From: Flavobacteriales bacterium
GTDB taxonomy: Bacteria > Bacteroidota > Bacteroidia > Flavobacteriales_F > PHOS-HE28
Direction: 5' to 3'
DNA: 64,000 nucleotides
NCBI GenBank assembly: GCA_019638115.1
Contig: JAHBUK010000003.1
Span: 1-64,000 of the forward strand
A program made the position numbers and the translations under genes. The notes beneath the pieces were generated by a model, which was given only the letters and a program-made list of their open reading frames with translations, ran no database searches and was not told where the DNA came from. This document shows, piece after piece, positions 50,945 to 59,882 of this stretch; within the stretch, counting starts at the first letter, position 1; the number at the start of each line of letters is the position of its first letter.

Positions 50945-52615
50945 TCAGAACCTCACCTCCACCATCACCTCCTTCCCATCCCGCAGGATCATAACCGGAG
51001 CGGTGTCGCCCTTGTTGAACTGGCCCAGCGCCTTCATGTAGCCCATCATGTCGGGCACCTCCACCGCACCGATGCGCACCACGATGTCGCCCTGCTTCAG
51101 GCCGGCAGCGGCGGCGGGTTTGCCTTCGGAAACGCCATCGATGCGCATGCCCTGGCCGCTGTACATGTAGTCGGGCACCACGCCCATGGTCACCTTGAAA
51201 CGCGGGGTGGCGGTGCTGTCGGCCTCCTCGGTCTTGGTGAACTCCAACTTGCCGCGTGAGCCCAGGTCCACGATGAGCGATTCGATGAAACGCGTGACGC
51301 GCAACATGCCGGGGTAGTTCACCTTGTCGTAGGTGTCGCTGGGCTTGTGGTAGTCGCCGTGCGTGCCGGTGAAGAAGTGGATGGCGGGGATGCCCTGCAG
51401 GTAGAAACTGGTGTGGTCGCTGCTGCCGATGCCGCCAAGGGTTGACTTCACCTTGAGTTCGCCCGCCTGGATGCGTTCCACCGCGCTCCACGCCGGGGAG
51501 GTGCCCACGCCGTTGATGCCGATGCTGCCGATGCTGTCCAGCCGACCCACCATGTCCAGGTTGATCATGTAGTTGATCTCGTTCAAGGGCACCGTGGGGT
51601 TCTTGGTCCAGTAGTTCGAGCCGAAGAGCCCTTTCTCCTCGCCGCTGAAGGCGATGAAGAGGTAGTCGTGCGTGCGGGTCTCGTCCAACTCGGCCAGGTC
51701 GCGCGCCAGTTGCAGCAGCACGGCCACCCCGCTGGCGTTGTCGTCGGCGCCGTAATGGATGGCCTTCTCGCCCCGGTGGCGGCTGCCTTCATCGCCCCAG
51801 CCCAGGTGGTCGTAATGCGCGCCGATCACCACCACGTTCTCGCGGCCGTTGTCCAGCATGCCCACCACATTGTAGCCGGTGCGCTCCTCGCGCACAATGT
51901 CGGCGGTGATCACGCAGGGGTTGTTGTCCACGAGCAGGTCCTCCACCAGCGCATCCTGCAGGAACACCACGGGGATGCCCGCCGCCTTGATCTTGGTGCG
52001 CAGCTCGGCGCTCGGTGCTTCCACCTGGGTGTTGCTGCGGTAGAGCACCACGCCGGTGGCGCCGCGCGCAGCGGCCTGTTCCACGCGCCCCAGCAGCGGG
52101 TGGTGGGCCAGGTACTTGCTGTGGGGGTGTATGCCGTCCGGCGAATCGATGTCGATGGCGGCGATGCGGTCGGTGAGCACCACATCGGCGAAATCATCGT
52201 GCCCCAGCTCGGGCGCATGGATACCGTTGCCCACCTTCTGGATCTTGCCACGTGCCACACCGGCGGCAGACAGGGGCATGGGGAAGAAGTCCGTGTCGAG
52301 CTTCAGTTTCCGGCGGCCGATCTGCAGTGCGTTTCCGCTGCCGCGCACGGGTGGTGCCTGAAAGGTGAAGGCCTGCAGGTGCGTGGCATTGTCGCCGTAG
52401 GGCATCAGGCCCACGTTGCCGAATTTGACCACGATGTAATCGGCTGCGAGTTTCTCCCCGGGTGTGCCGGCCTCGCGCCCTTCCAGGCGGTCGCTGGCCA
52501 GGTAGCGCACATCGTTCAGCATCAGGTCGATGGCGTCGGCATCGGAAAGCAGTTGGGCCTGCGCGGCGAAAGGCAACAGCGCGGCGACAAGCAGCGGGCG
52601 GAAGAGCGTTCTCAT
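50945..52615 (-). CDS. Secreted M28 metallopeptidase with PA and PDZ domains
   Basis: A 556-aa exported zinc peptidase. Signal peptide: MRTLFRPLLVAALLPFAAQA. A PA-like insert spans about 95-235. The M28 zinc ligands are in VVVIGAHYDHLGWG (His, Asp), HYGADDNASGVAVLL (bridging Asp), FIAFSGEEKGLFGS (Glu-Glu), INLDMVGRL (Asp) and the final His of FTGTHGDYHKPSD. A C-terminal PDZ domain (about 465-556) has GMRIDGVSEGKPAAAAGLKQ. Such enzymes are broad aminopeptidases of the periplasm or surface. Start at the ATG complementing 52613-52615; a TATCTTTG -7 element lies 8 nt upstream. Confidence 0.9.
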   Translation of the reverse strand: MRTLFRPLLVAALLPFAAQAQLLSDADAIDLMLNDVRYLASDRLEGREAGTPGEKLAADYIVVKFGNVGLMPYGDNATHLQAFTFQAPPVRGSGNALQIGRRKLKLDTDFFPMPLSAAGVARGKIQKVGNGIHAPELGHDDFADVVLTDRIAAIDIDSPDGIHPHSKYLAHHPLLGRVEQAAARGATGVVLYRSNTQVEAPSAELRTKIKAAGIPVVFLQDALVEDLLVDNNPCVITADIVREERTGYNVVGMLDNGRENVVVIGAHYDHLGWGDEGSRHRGEKAIHYGADDNASGVAVLLQLARDLAELDETRTHDYLFIAFSGEEKGLFGSNYWTKNPTVPLNEINYMINLDMVGRLDSIGSIGINGVGTSPAWSAVERIQAGELKVKSTLGGIGSSDHTSFYLQGIPAIHFFTGTHGDYHKPSDTYDKVNYPGMLRVTRFIESLIVDLGSRGKLEFTKTEEADSTATPRFKVTMGVVPDYMYSGQGMRIDGVSEGKPAAAAGLKQGDIVVRIGAVEVPDMMGYMKALGQFNKGDTAPVMILRDGKEVMVEVRF

Positions 52616-52623
52616 GAGGGCTG

Positions 52624-52650
52624 CAAAGATACCCGGCGCGTCTACCTTCG
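52624..52650. promoter_or_regulatory. Back-to-back -7 elements for the M28 and PPIase genes
   Basis: Minus strand TATCTTTG (52624-52631) reads toward the M28 gene and fits TANNTTTG exactly. Plus strand TACCTTCG (52643-52650) reads toward the PPIase gene. Only 11 nt separate them, so two divergent promoters share a compact region and may compete. Confidence 0.5.
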
Positions 52651-52680
52651 GCACATGCACCGAGCGTGCCTTACATCACC

Positions 52681-54537
52681 ATGACCAAGCACCTTGTGGG
52701 CCTTGTGGCCCTGCTGCTGATCGCCAGCGGATGTGGATCCTCCGCCAGTGAAGGGAAGCCCCCCAACCGCTGGACCGATGAACGCCTGTGGCCTGTTCTG
52801 CAGGCACAGGAGCACCGCGATACCGATGCGCTCTGCGCACTGTTGAAGCACGAGGCACATGAGGTACGTGAAGCTGCTGCCTTGGCCTTTGCGAGCGTGC
52901 AGGATACACTGGGCGTTCCTTGCCTGTTCGATGCGCTGCGCGATGAGGCCGCAGAGGTGCGCGCCACTGCCGTGTTCGCATTGGGTTTCGTGGCGGACAG
53001 CCTTGCATTGGAGCGCATGGGCGAACTGGCCATGAACGAGCGCGATCCGGCCGTGCAACGCGCCTATCTCAGCGCTTCCTTCCTGGCGATGCAACGCAGC
53101 GGAAGGTTGAAGGACCCCGCTGCGATCCTGTACTACCTCGATCGCAGTGAGGCGCACGAACAGGCGCGCGCAGCGGATGCCTTGCGGCGACTGCCCGACA
53201 GCACGCTGGCCAAGCTGGTCAAGGAATTGCGCGATCGTATGCCACCTGCGTCCAAGGACGTGCGCCAGCTCCTCGTGTTGGCTTTAGGCAAGTCCGGTGA
53301 TCGCGGGCAGTGGCCCTATTTGGAAAGGCTGATGGTGTTGGACCCCGAACCAGGTGTACAGGTGAATGCCATGCGTGCGTTGGGCCTTGTGGTGGGCCCC
53401 GTGTTCGACACGGTTGCCTTGGCCATGACCGCCATCCATCCGCTGGGCTACGCCGCGTGGGACCTGCTGAAGGACCGTACACCGCTCAGTGGCAGCAGCT
53501 ACCTGGACCCGATAGCACCGGAGTTGGATGCCGGTCTTCGTATCCGTTTGTTGGGCATGGCCATGAAGCACGGGGATGCGGCATTAGCGGACAGTGTGCG
53601 GGCAGTGCTCGATGCCATCGTAAGCACCACGGACGATGCGTACCAGCGAGCCGCTGCCATCGAAGCACGCGCTTCGCAGGTGGATGAAGCCTTCCACAAC
53701 GAACTGATCACCCAGCTGCGTAGCGAAGCACCTGCGGTGGTACGGCAGGCCGCGTTCCAAGGCTTGGTGAAGGAAGCGCGCGACTTCATGGCCACGGCCC
53801 GCTTTGCGAACGTGGAGTCACAGTATGCGCAGCTTGGTGAAGTGGTCCGAACGGCCATGGCCACGGGCGATGCAGGCCTGATCAGTGCCGCTGCCGAGTT
53901 GCTGTTGGAATACGATGCGATGGCCCTTCGCGTGATGCTCGATGCGACCACGGAGCAACAAGCACGCGCCACGCTGCTTCCCATCCGCGACCTGGAAGCG
54001 CGCTTGCTGCTTGATCAGGTGAGCGCCCTGCGCGACGGCCTTCCTCCACCCGCACACCAACCTCCGCCCTTCAATCACCCCATCGATCGCGTAAAACTCA
54101 CCGCATTGAAGCAAGGCCAGCGCTACCGCATCACCACTTCCCAGGGCACCATCGTCATCGCCACCGATGTCAACGACTGCCCCGGCAGCAGCCTCGCCTT
54201 CGATTCATTGGTCACCGCCGGCTACTACAACGGAAAGGCCTTCCACCGCATGGTGCCCAACTTCGTGTTACAGGGCGGCTGCCCGCGCGGCGATGGCTAC
54301 GGCGGCATGCCTTGGACATTGCGCACGGAGATCGGCCGCAAGCTGTTCACGGCGGGCTCGGTCGGTCTGGCTTCCGCCGGCAGGGATACCGAGAGCTGCC
54401 AGTTCTTCATCACCCACAGCGCTACGCCACACCTTGATGGCCGCTACACACGCTACGGCGAGGTTGTGGAGGGCATGGACGTGGTTTGGCGGTTGCAGGT
54501 GGGGGATGTGATGGAGAAGGTGGAGCGGGTGGAGTAA
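52681..54537 (+). CDS. HEAT-repeat peptidyl-prolyl cis-trans isomerase lipoprotein
   Basis: A 618-aa lipoprotein from the ATG at 52681. The lipobox is IASGC with C18 as the lipid-bearing Cys. Residues about 40-420 form helical HEAT-like repeats (VREAAALAFASVQDT, VRATAVFALGFVADS, VQVNAMRALGLVVG). The C-terminal domain (about 470-618) is a cyclophilin: ITTSQGTIVIATDVNDCPGS, GKAFHRMVPNFVLQGG, CQFFITHSATPHLDGRYTRY. The catalytic Arg is in FHRMVPNF. Cyclophilins catalyse proline isomerisation in folding. In Bacteroidota this HEAT-cyclophilin fusion is known. Probably periplasmic, aiding outer-membrane protein folding; the HEAT partner is unknown. Confidence 0.88.
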   Translation: MTKHLVGLVALLLIASGCGSSASEGKPPNRWTDERLWPVLQAQEHRDTDALCALLKHEAHEVREAAALAFASVQDTLGVPCLFDALRDEAAEVRATAVFALGFVADSLALERMGELAMNERDPAVQRAYLSASFLAMQRSGRLKDPAAILYYLDRSEAHEQARAADALRRLPDSTLAKLVKELRDRMPPASKDVRQLLVLALGKSGDRGQWPYLERLMVLDPEPGVQVNAMRALGLVVGPVFDTVALAMTAIHPLGYAAWDLLKDRTPLSGSSYLDPIAPELDAGLRIRLLGMAMKHGDAALADSVRAVLDAIVSTTDDAYQRAAAIEARASQVDEAFHNELITQLRSEAPAVVRQAAFQGLVKEARDFMATARFANVESQYAQLGEVVRTAMATGDAGLISAAAELLLEYDAMALRVMLDATTEQQARATLLPIRDLEARLLLDQVSALRDGLPPPAHQPPPFNHPIDRVKLTALKQGQRYRITTSQGTIVIATDVNDCPGSSLAFDSLVTAGYYNGKAFHRMVPNFVLQGGCPRGDGYGGMPWTLRTEIGRKLFTAGSVGLASAGRDTESCQFFITHSATPHLDGRYTRYGEVVEGMDVVWRLQVGDVMEKVERVE

Positions 54538-54566
54538 TGGCGGAAGTGCCAGATCGACCTCGGTTA

Positions 54567-55061
54567 TCAGAAGTGCATCCCAATGGTCGGCAGCACGGGC
54601 CATGACTTTCCGATCATCGCGCGTGCCTCTTCAGTGCGTATAGGAACAAGCAAGCCCAAATGGAGGAAACGGTGCCGTTCCAGGGTCCAGAACTCAACAC
54701 CTGCACCCACTGTTGGTCCGTAGTAATTGGTCCCCGACACATAGCGTCCTCCGCCGGACTCATAACGCACGGCCAGATTGTACCCATAGATAATGCTGGC
54801 ATATGGTCGGATCGGTCTGCTCAGCATAAACCGGTACAGTAGCCCAAGGTTCCAGCCGATGGTCGCCGTATTGAATCCTGCCCCGGCAATAAACCCCAAC
54901 CCCGGGGTTAGCCGACCGTCCACGCGCAGCCCAATACCACCGTGGTCCAAGCCGAATCCCGGACCTGCCAGGAATTGCTTTTCGTCGGACGAAGTATCCC
55001 GTTGAGCTACCAGTGCCAAGTGGCAAACGAGCCAGAGGAGCAGAACGAGTGTGGACCGCAT
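54567..55061 (-). CDS. Small outer-membrane beta-barrel-like protein
   Basis: A 164-aa exported protein with a signal peptide (MRSTLVLLLWLVCHLALVAQ). The mature part has eight amphipathic strands with Gly/Tyr-rich turns (GLGFIAGAGFNTATIGWNLG, YASIIYGYNLAVRYE) and ends in ...TIGMHF with a terminal Phe, the outer-membrane assembly signal. Size fits an OmpA/OmpW-like barrel. Function unknown; it converges with the PPIase gene. Confidence 0.7.
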   Translation of the reverse strand: MRSTLVLLLWLVCHLALVAQRDTSSDEKQFLAGPGFGLDHGGIGLRVDGRLTPGLGFIAGAGFNTATIGWNLGLLYRFMLSRPIRPYASIIYGYNLAVRYESGGGRYVSGTNYYGPTVGAGVEFWTLERHRFLHLGLLVPIRTEEARAMIGKSWPVLPTIGMHF

Positions 55062-55130
55062 ATGCGAAAAGTAACACGATGTACATTACCGGAGACTGAT
55101 CCTCATGCCGACTTGGGTGGATCTTTGCAC

Positions 55131-55655
55131 ATGCCTTCACGCATCCCTTCCATGCACGGTGTATCCACCGATCGCCTCCTCTTCCGCCATACCAGTATGG
55201 ATGATCTTTCCTGGTGGATGGAGTACATCAACAGCGCCGAGGCCATCCGCTTCATGGCCCTGACCGTTGGCAGCGAAGCCAGCTGTCGCGAGTTCATCCA
55301 ACGCAGCATGGATCGCAGGGCTACCGACGGCTCCGGATTGAACGCCATCATCGAACGTTCCACCGGCAAACCCGTGGGCATGATCGGCCTGTTGACGCAG
55401 GTGGTGGATGGTGTGGACGAACTGGAGATCGGCTACCACCTGCTGCCTTCAGCATGGGGCAAGGGCTACGCAACGGAAGCAGCGATAGCGTGCAAGGAGT
55501 TCGCTCGTCAGCACAAGCTCTTACGATCGGTGATCTCGTTGATCGATCACGAGAATTTCGCGAGCCAGGCCGTGGCCAAGCGCAATGGAATGAGCTTCGA
55601 GAAAGACACGGTGCATCGCGGTACACCTGCGATGGTGTGGCGGGTGGCGCTTTAA
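55131..55655 (+). CDS. GNAT family N-acetyltransferase (RimJ/RimL-like)
   Basis: A 174-aa enzyme. The start at 55131 gives MPSRIPSMHGVSTDRLLFRH, the usual RimJ-like opening; an ATG 21 nt on is an alternative. LEIGYHLLPSAWGKGYATEA is the acetyl-CoA P-loop region (Q/RxxGxG/A replaced by WGKGYA). VISLIDHENFASQAVAKRNG completes the fold. Such proteins acetylate ribosomal proteins or small amines. Substrate unknown. Confidence 0.85.
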   Translation: MPSRIPSMHGVSTDRLLFRHTSMDDLSWWMEYINSAEAIRFMALTVGSEASCREFIQRSMDRRATDGSGLNAIIERSTGKPVGMIGLLTQVVDGVDELEIGYHLLPSAWGKGYATEAAIACKEFARQHKLLRSVISLIDHENFASQAVAKRNGMSFEKDTVHRGTPAMVWRVAL

Positions 55656-55691
55656 TGTCCCACGGGCTTCCTGCCTGTGGTTCTTTGGGCC

Positions 55692-55970
55692 CTAACGGTC
55701 GTAGTGATAGCGGCACATCAGCACCACGACTTTCCGCTCCTTACGGTCTCCCGAAACAGCATACACGAGCCGGTGCTCCCCCGTGATCCGTCGCGACCAG
55801 AAACCAGCAAGATCATGGCGCAAGGGTTCCGGTTTCCCAAATCCCTTGAACGGGTCACGACCGATGTCCTTGATCAGCTCATGGATGCGCACGACCATTT
55901 GTGCATCCACTTCCACCCAATGGCAGTAGTCCTCCCAACCCGTGGTGGTGAATTCCACGCGAAGCGCCAT
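55692..55970 (-). CDS. yoeB: YoeB-family mRNA interferase toxin
   Basis: A 92-aa RelE-superfamily toxin that cleaves ribosome-bound mRNA at the A site. It shows the YoeB pattern in full: WEDYCHWVEVD, RIHELIKDIGRDPFKGFGK, PLRHDLAGFWSRRITGEHRL and the terminal CRYHYDR, with the expected Glu, Arg and His/Tyr active-site residues. Its start is 5 nt after the antitoxin stop, the normal order for yefM-yoeB. Confidence 0.95.
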   Translation of the reverse strand: MALRVEFTTTGWEDYCHWVEVDAQMVVRIHELIKDIGRDPFKGFGKPEPLRHDLAGFWSRRITGEHRLVYAVSGDRKERKVVVLMCRYHYDR

Positions 55971-55975
55971 CTCCG

Positions 55976-56242
55976 TCAGCGCTTCTTATTGAATTCCTTG
56001 GGCGCGATGGTCTTACCGGAAGCCAACTCAGTGATCGATGCCCGTAGGCGTTCGCGGTTCTTTGCGGTAGCCAGCAGGTGGCCGGTCTCGGTGAGCGCGT
56101 TGTACTCCTTGATGGACATGATCACCACGGCATCGTCCTCGTTGCTGCCGCGCGACACCACGATCACATCCAACGACTTGGATACCCGGTCGAGGTAGGT
56201 CTTCAGCTTTTCGCGCAGGGAACTGACGGGTATGGCGATCAT
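55976..56242 (-). CDS. yefM: YefM/Phd-family antitoxin
   Basis: An 88-aa DNA-binding antitoxin. Start at the ATG complementing 56240-56242 (MIAIPVSSLREKLKTYLDRV); the longer open frame runs through the promoter and is not used. The N-terminal Phd/YefM fold has VIVVSRGSNEDDAVVIMSI and EYNALTETGHLLA. The C-terminal tail (TELASGKTIAPKEFNKKR) is the flexible toxin-binding segment. It neutralises YoeB and represses its own operon. Its operator is recognisable just upstream. Confidence 0.93.
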   Translation of the reverse strand: MIAIPVSSLREKLKTYLDRVSKSLDVIVVSRGSNEDDAVVIMSIKEYNALTETGHLLATAKNRERLRASITELASGKTIAPKEFNKKR

Positions 56243-56256
56243 GGCGTACGGTATTC

Positions 56257-56292
56257 TGTACGTGCAAATGTACAACAGGTGGTACGTAGCAA
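56257..56292 (-). promoter_or_regulatory. yefM-yoeB promoter with paired TGTACA operator sites
   Basis: On the minus strand TTG (complement of 56290-56292) and TACATTTG (complement of 56265-56272) are spaced 17 nt, fitting the Bacteroidetes promoter. Overlapping it are TGTACG at 56257-56262 and the perfect palindrome TGTACA at 56269-56274, centres exactly 12 bp apart. E. coli YefM-YoeB binds two TGTACA hexamers with 12-bp centre spacing, so this is probably the autoregulatory operator. Confidence 0.75.
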
Positions 56293-56299
56293 ATGAGGG

Positions 56300-56338
56300 C
56301 ACCTGTGATGTCGACCCAATGGGTCGACGCTACAGGTG
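56300..56338. repeat. GTCGACCC hairpin (copy 2)
   Basis: GTCGACCCA (56310-56318) and TGGGTCGAC (56320-56328) are perfect complements with a 1-nt centre. CACCTGT (56300-56306) and ACAGGTG (56332-56338) form an outer stem. It lies between the yefM promoter and the lysS stop; a terminator function for lysS is possible. Confidence 0.75.
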
Positions 56339-56372
56339 CAATTCCCGAGGTCGGTGCGTTGTAGACCAGGTC

Positions 56373-57914
56373 CTACCCTTGGTCGAAACGTTCCGGCCTC
56401 ATCTGCGGGAACAGCAGCACCTCCTGGATCGCGGGGTTGTCCGTGAGCAGCATCACCAAGCGGTCCATGCCGATGCCGATGCCGCTGGTGGGTGGCATGC
56501 CGTACTCCAGCGCGCGCAGGAAATCCTGGTCGATGAACATGGCCTCGTCATCGCCGCGTTCCATCAGCTTCAGTTGCTCCTCGAAACGTTCGCGCTGGTC
56601 TATGGGGTCGTTCAGCTCGCTGTAGGCATTGCCCACCTCGAAGCCGGCCACGTAGAGCTCGAAACGCTCGGTGAGGCGGTCATCATCCCGGTGCTTCTTG
56701 CACAGCGGGCTCATCTCCAGCGGGAAGTCCATCACGAACGTTGGCTGGATCAATTCCGGCTGCACCAGTTCGCTGAAGAGCTCGTCGATCAGCTTGCCCT
56801 TGCCCATGGCAGCGGTGATCTCTATGCCATGCTTCTTGCACAACGCGCCGATGGTCTGCTCATCCGCGTTCAGCACGTCCACGCCGGTCTTCTCCTGGAT
56901 GGCGCCGCACATGGTAATGCGCTTGAAGGGTGTGCCGAAGTCGATCTCCTTGCCTTGAAAGGTGGCTGTTGGCGAACCGTTCGCAGCGGTGGCCACCTTA
57001 CGGAACACACCCTCGATGAAGTTCATCATCCAGTGGTAGTCCTTGTAGGCCACGTACAGCTCCATCACCGTGAACTCCGGGTTGTGGGTGCGGTCCATGC
57101 CCTCGTTGCGGAAGTTGCGGCTGAACTCGAACACGCCATCGAAACCGCCCACGATGCAACGCTTCAAATAGAGCTCATTCGCGATGCGCAGGTAGAACTC
57201 GGTGTCCAGCGCGTTGTGGTGCGTAATGAACGGACGCGCCGCTGCACCGCCGGGGATCGGTTGCATCACCGGGGTATCCACCTCGATGTACCCGGCATCT
57301 TGGAAGGCATTGCGCATGGCATTGAAGATCCGCGTGCGCTTCAGGAAGGTCTCCTTCACCTGCGGGTTCACGATCAGGTCCACATAGCGCATGCGGTAGC
57401 GCAACTCGGGGTCGGTGAAGGCGTCGTGTACGTTGCCTTGGTCGTCGGTCTTCACCACGGGCAGCGGGCGCAGGCTCTTGGCCAGCACGGTCAGCTCCTT
57501 CACGTGCAGCGTCAGTTCGCCGGTCTGCGTGCGGAACATGAAGCCCTTCACGCCGATGAAGTCGCCGAGGTGCAGCAGCTTCTTGAAGACCTCGTTGTAC
57601 AGCGTCTTGTCCTCGCCTGGGCAGATCTCATCGCGGTTCACGTAGATCTGCTGATCGCCGCTGCCATCGCGCAGCACCGCGAAGCTGGCCTTGCCCATCA
57701 CGCGTACGCTCATGAGGCGGCCGGCCAGCACCACGTTGGCCTCGGGCTGCTGTCCTTCCACGGCATGGCCCACTTCCTTGAACTCGGCCTTCACCTTTTC
57801 CGCCGAGTGTGAAACGGGGAATTGTGCAGCGGGGAAGGGCTCGATGCCGAGCGCGCGGAGTTTGCCGAGCGCCTCGCGGCGGTGCAACTCCTGTTCGGAT
57901 GGGGTGTGGGACAT
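56373..57914 (-). CDS. lysS: Lysyl-tRNA synthetase, class II
   Basis: A 513-aa cytoplasmic enzyme that charges tRNA-Lys. Start at the ATG complementing 57912-57914 (MSHTPSEQELHRREALGKLR), the normal N-terminus. An OB-fold anticodon domain spans about 60-165 (VVLAGRLMSVRVMGKASFAV). Class II motif 1 is near residue 205. Motif 2 is FEFSRNFRNEGMDRTHNPEF. Motif 3 is GIGIGMDRLVMLLTDNPAIQ near the end. Length is normal. The upstream continuation of the frame is not coding. Confidence 0.97.
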   Translation of the reverse strand: MSHTPSEQELHRREALGKLRALGIEPFPAAQFPVSHSAEKVKAEFKEVGHAVEGQQPEANVVLAGRLMSVRVMGKASFAVLRDGSGDQQIYVNRDEICPGEDKTLYNEVFKKLLHLGDFIGVKGFMFRTQTGELTLHVKELTVLAKSLRPLPVVKTDDQGNVHDAFTDPELRYRMRYVDLIVNPQVKETFLKRTRIFNAMRNAFQDAGYIEVDTPVMQPIPGGAAARPFITHHNALDTEFYLRIANELYLKRCIVGGFDGVFEFSRNFRNEGMDRTHNPEFTVMELYVAYKDYHWMMNFIEGVFRKVATAANGSPTATFQGKEIDFGTPFKRITMCGAIQEKTGVDVLNADEQTIGALCKKHGIEITAAMGKGKLIDELFSELVQPELIQPTFVMDFPLEMSPLCKKHRDDDRLTERFELYVAGFEVGNAYSELNDPIDQRERFEEQLKLMERGDDEAMFIDQDFLRALEYGMPPTSGIGIGMDRLVMLLTDNPAIQEVLLFPQMRPERFDQG

Positions 57915-57993
57915 GACAGTTATTCGATAATGAAGTCCGGCTTCGACAGACGGGCCGCGAAGATACCCGCAACCCCCCAAGCAGGCGAAGCGT

Positions 57994-59019
57994 ATGAGCG
58001 CTCTAATTTCGCACCCCACAGTATCCAACCCCATGCAGCAACTCATCGACGGCTTCCCAAAACAACTGAAGGAAGCACTGGAGATCGGCCGGAAGGCAAC
58101 ACTGAAAGCCCCCGGCGGGCCTTACAGCAACGTGGTCGTTACCGGCCTCGGTGGAAGCGGCATCGGCGGACGCATCGCTGCTCAACTGGTGCACAAGGAG
58201 GCCAAGTGCCCCATCGAGGTGTACAACAACTACTACCTGCCGGGCTACGTGAACCACAAGAGCCTGGTGATCGCCTGCAGCTACAGCGGCAACACCGAGG
58301 AGACCCTCGCCGCCATGGAGCAGGCCCTGAACAAGGGTGCCCGTGTGGTGGTGATCACCAGCGGCGGCACCATGCTGGATCTGGCCAAGGCGAAGGGCCT
58401 GGACCACATCGTGATACCCGGTGGCAACCCGCCGCGCACCATGCTGGCTTATTCGCTGGTGCAACAGTTCTTCGTGCTGAACCACTTCGGCATCATTGGC
58501 GATGGGTTCGAGGGTGCCATCAAGACCGCCGCCAACATGCTGGCGGATGAGAAGGAGAACATCAAGAAGGCCGCCATGGAGCTCACGGAGAAGCTCGTGG
58601 GCAAGCGCTTGGTGATCTACAGCGAAGCGAGCACCGAGGCCGTGAGCATCCGTTTCCGGCAGCAGGTGAACGAGAACAGCAAGGAGCTCTGCTGGCACCA
58701 CGCCATCCCCGAGATGAACCACAACGAACTGGTGGGCTGGGCCGGAGGCAAGGACGACATCGCGGTGGTGATCTTCCGCCACAAGGAGGACCACGAACGC
58801 AGCCAGATCCGCATGGAGATCAACAAGGAGGTCTTCAAGAAGTACACGCCCCATGTGCATGATGTGTACAGCCAGGGCGACACGTCGTTCGCGCGCCAAT
58901 TGTTCCTGATCAACCTGGGCGACTGGGTTAGCTTCTTCTGGGCCGAGAAGAAGGGTGTGGATCCCACGGAGATCGCGGTGATCAACATGCTGAAGGGGAA
59001 GTTGGCGGAGGTGAAGTAG
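57994..59019 (+). CDS. Bifunctional phosphoglucose/phosphomannose isomerase
   Basis: A 341-aa SIS-domain isomerase interconverting fructose 6-phosphate with glucose 6- and mannose 6-phosphate. A SIS domain opens the protein (VVVTGLGGSGIGGRIAAQL, VIACSYSGNTEETLAAMEQA with the phosphate-binding Ser/Thr run). A second SIS half contains the catalytic Glu in NENSKELCWHHAIPEMNHNE and the His in that segment. The C-terminal PEF family end is VDPTEIAVINMLKGKLAEVK. An ATG at 58033 (MQQLIDGFP) is an equally likely start. Divergent from lysS. Confidence 0.9.
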   Translation: MSALISHPTVSNPMQQLIDGFPKQLKEALEIGRKATLKAPGGPYSNVVVTGLGGSGIGGRIAAQLVHKEAKCPIEVYNNYYLPGYVNHKSLVIACSYSGNTEETLAAMEQALNKGARVVVITSGGTMLDLAKAKGLDHIVIPGGNPPRTMLAYSLVQQFFVLNHFGIIGDGFEGAIKTAANMLADEKENIKKAAMELTEKLVGKRLVIYSEASTEAVSIRFRQQVNENSKELCWHHAIPEMNHNELVGWAGGKDDIAVVIFRHKEDHERSQIRMEINKEVFKKYTPHVHDVYSQGDTSFARQLFLINLGDWVSFFWAEKKGVDPTEIAVINMLKGKLAEVK

Positions 59020-59023
59020 TGGC

Positions 59024-59091
59024 AAGTCGTTAGTGGTTAGTCGTTAGTGCGTCGCGGGCACTAACAACTAACCACTAATGACTAACGACTT
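59024..59091. repeat. Palindrome of TTAGTCG/ACTAACG heptamers
   Basis: The left arm (59024-59050) has three heptamers of the TTAGTNG type. The right arm (59058-59091) has four complementary ACTAACN units, including ACTAATG, so the arms differ by exactly one heptamer. This points to slippage within a 7-nt repeat. It starts 5 nt after the isomerase stop and ends 19 nt before lipB. Confidence 0.85.
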
Positions 59092-59109
59092 CTTCCGGAC
59101 CTTTGCCCC

Positions 59110-59835
<726 letters not shown>

Positions 59836-59882
59836 GCGATACGTGAGCCCGTGCTCACTTGCCTTCGACCTCCTTCGTCCCG

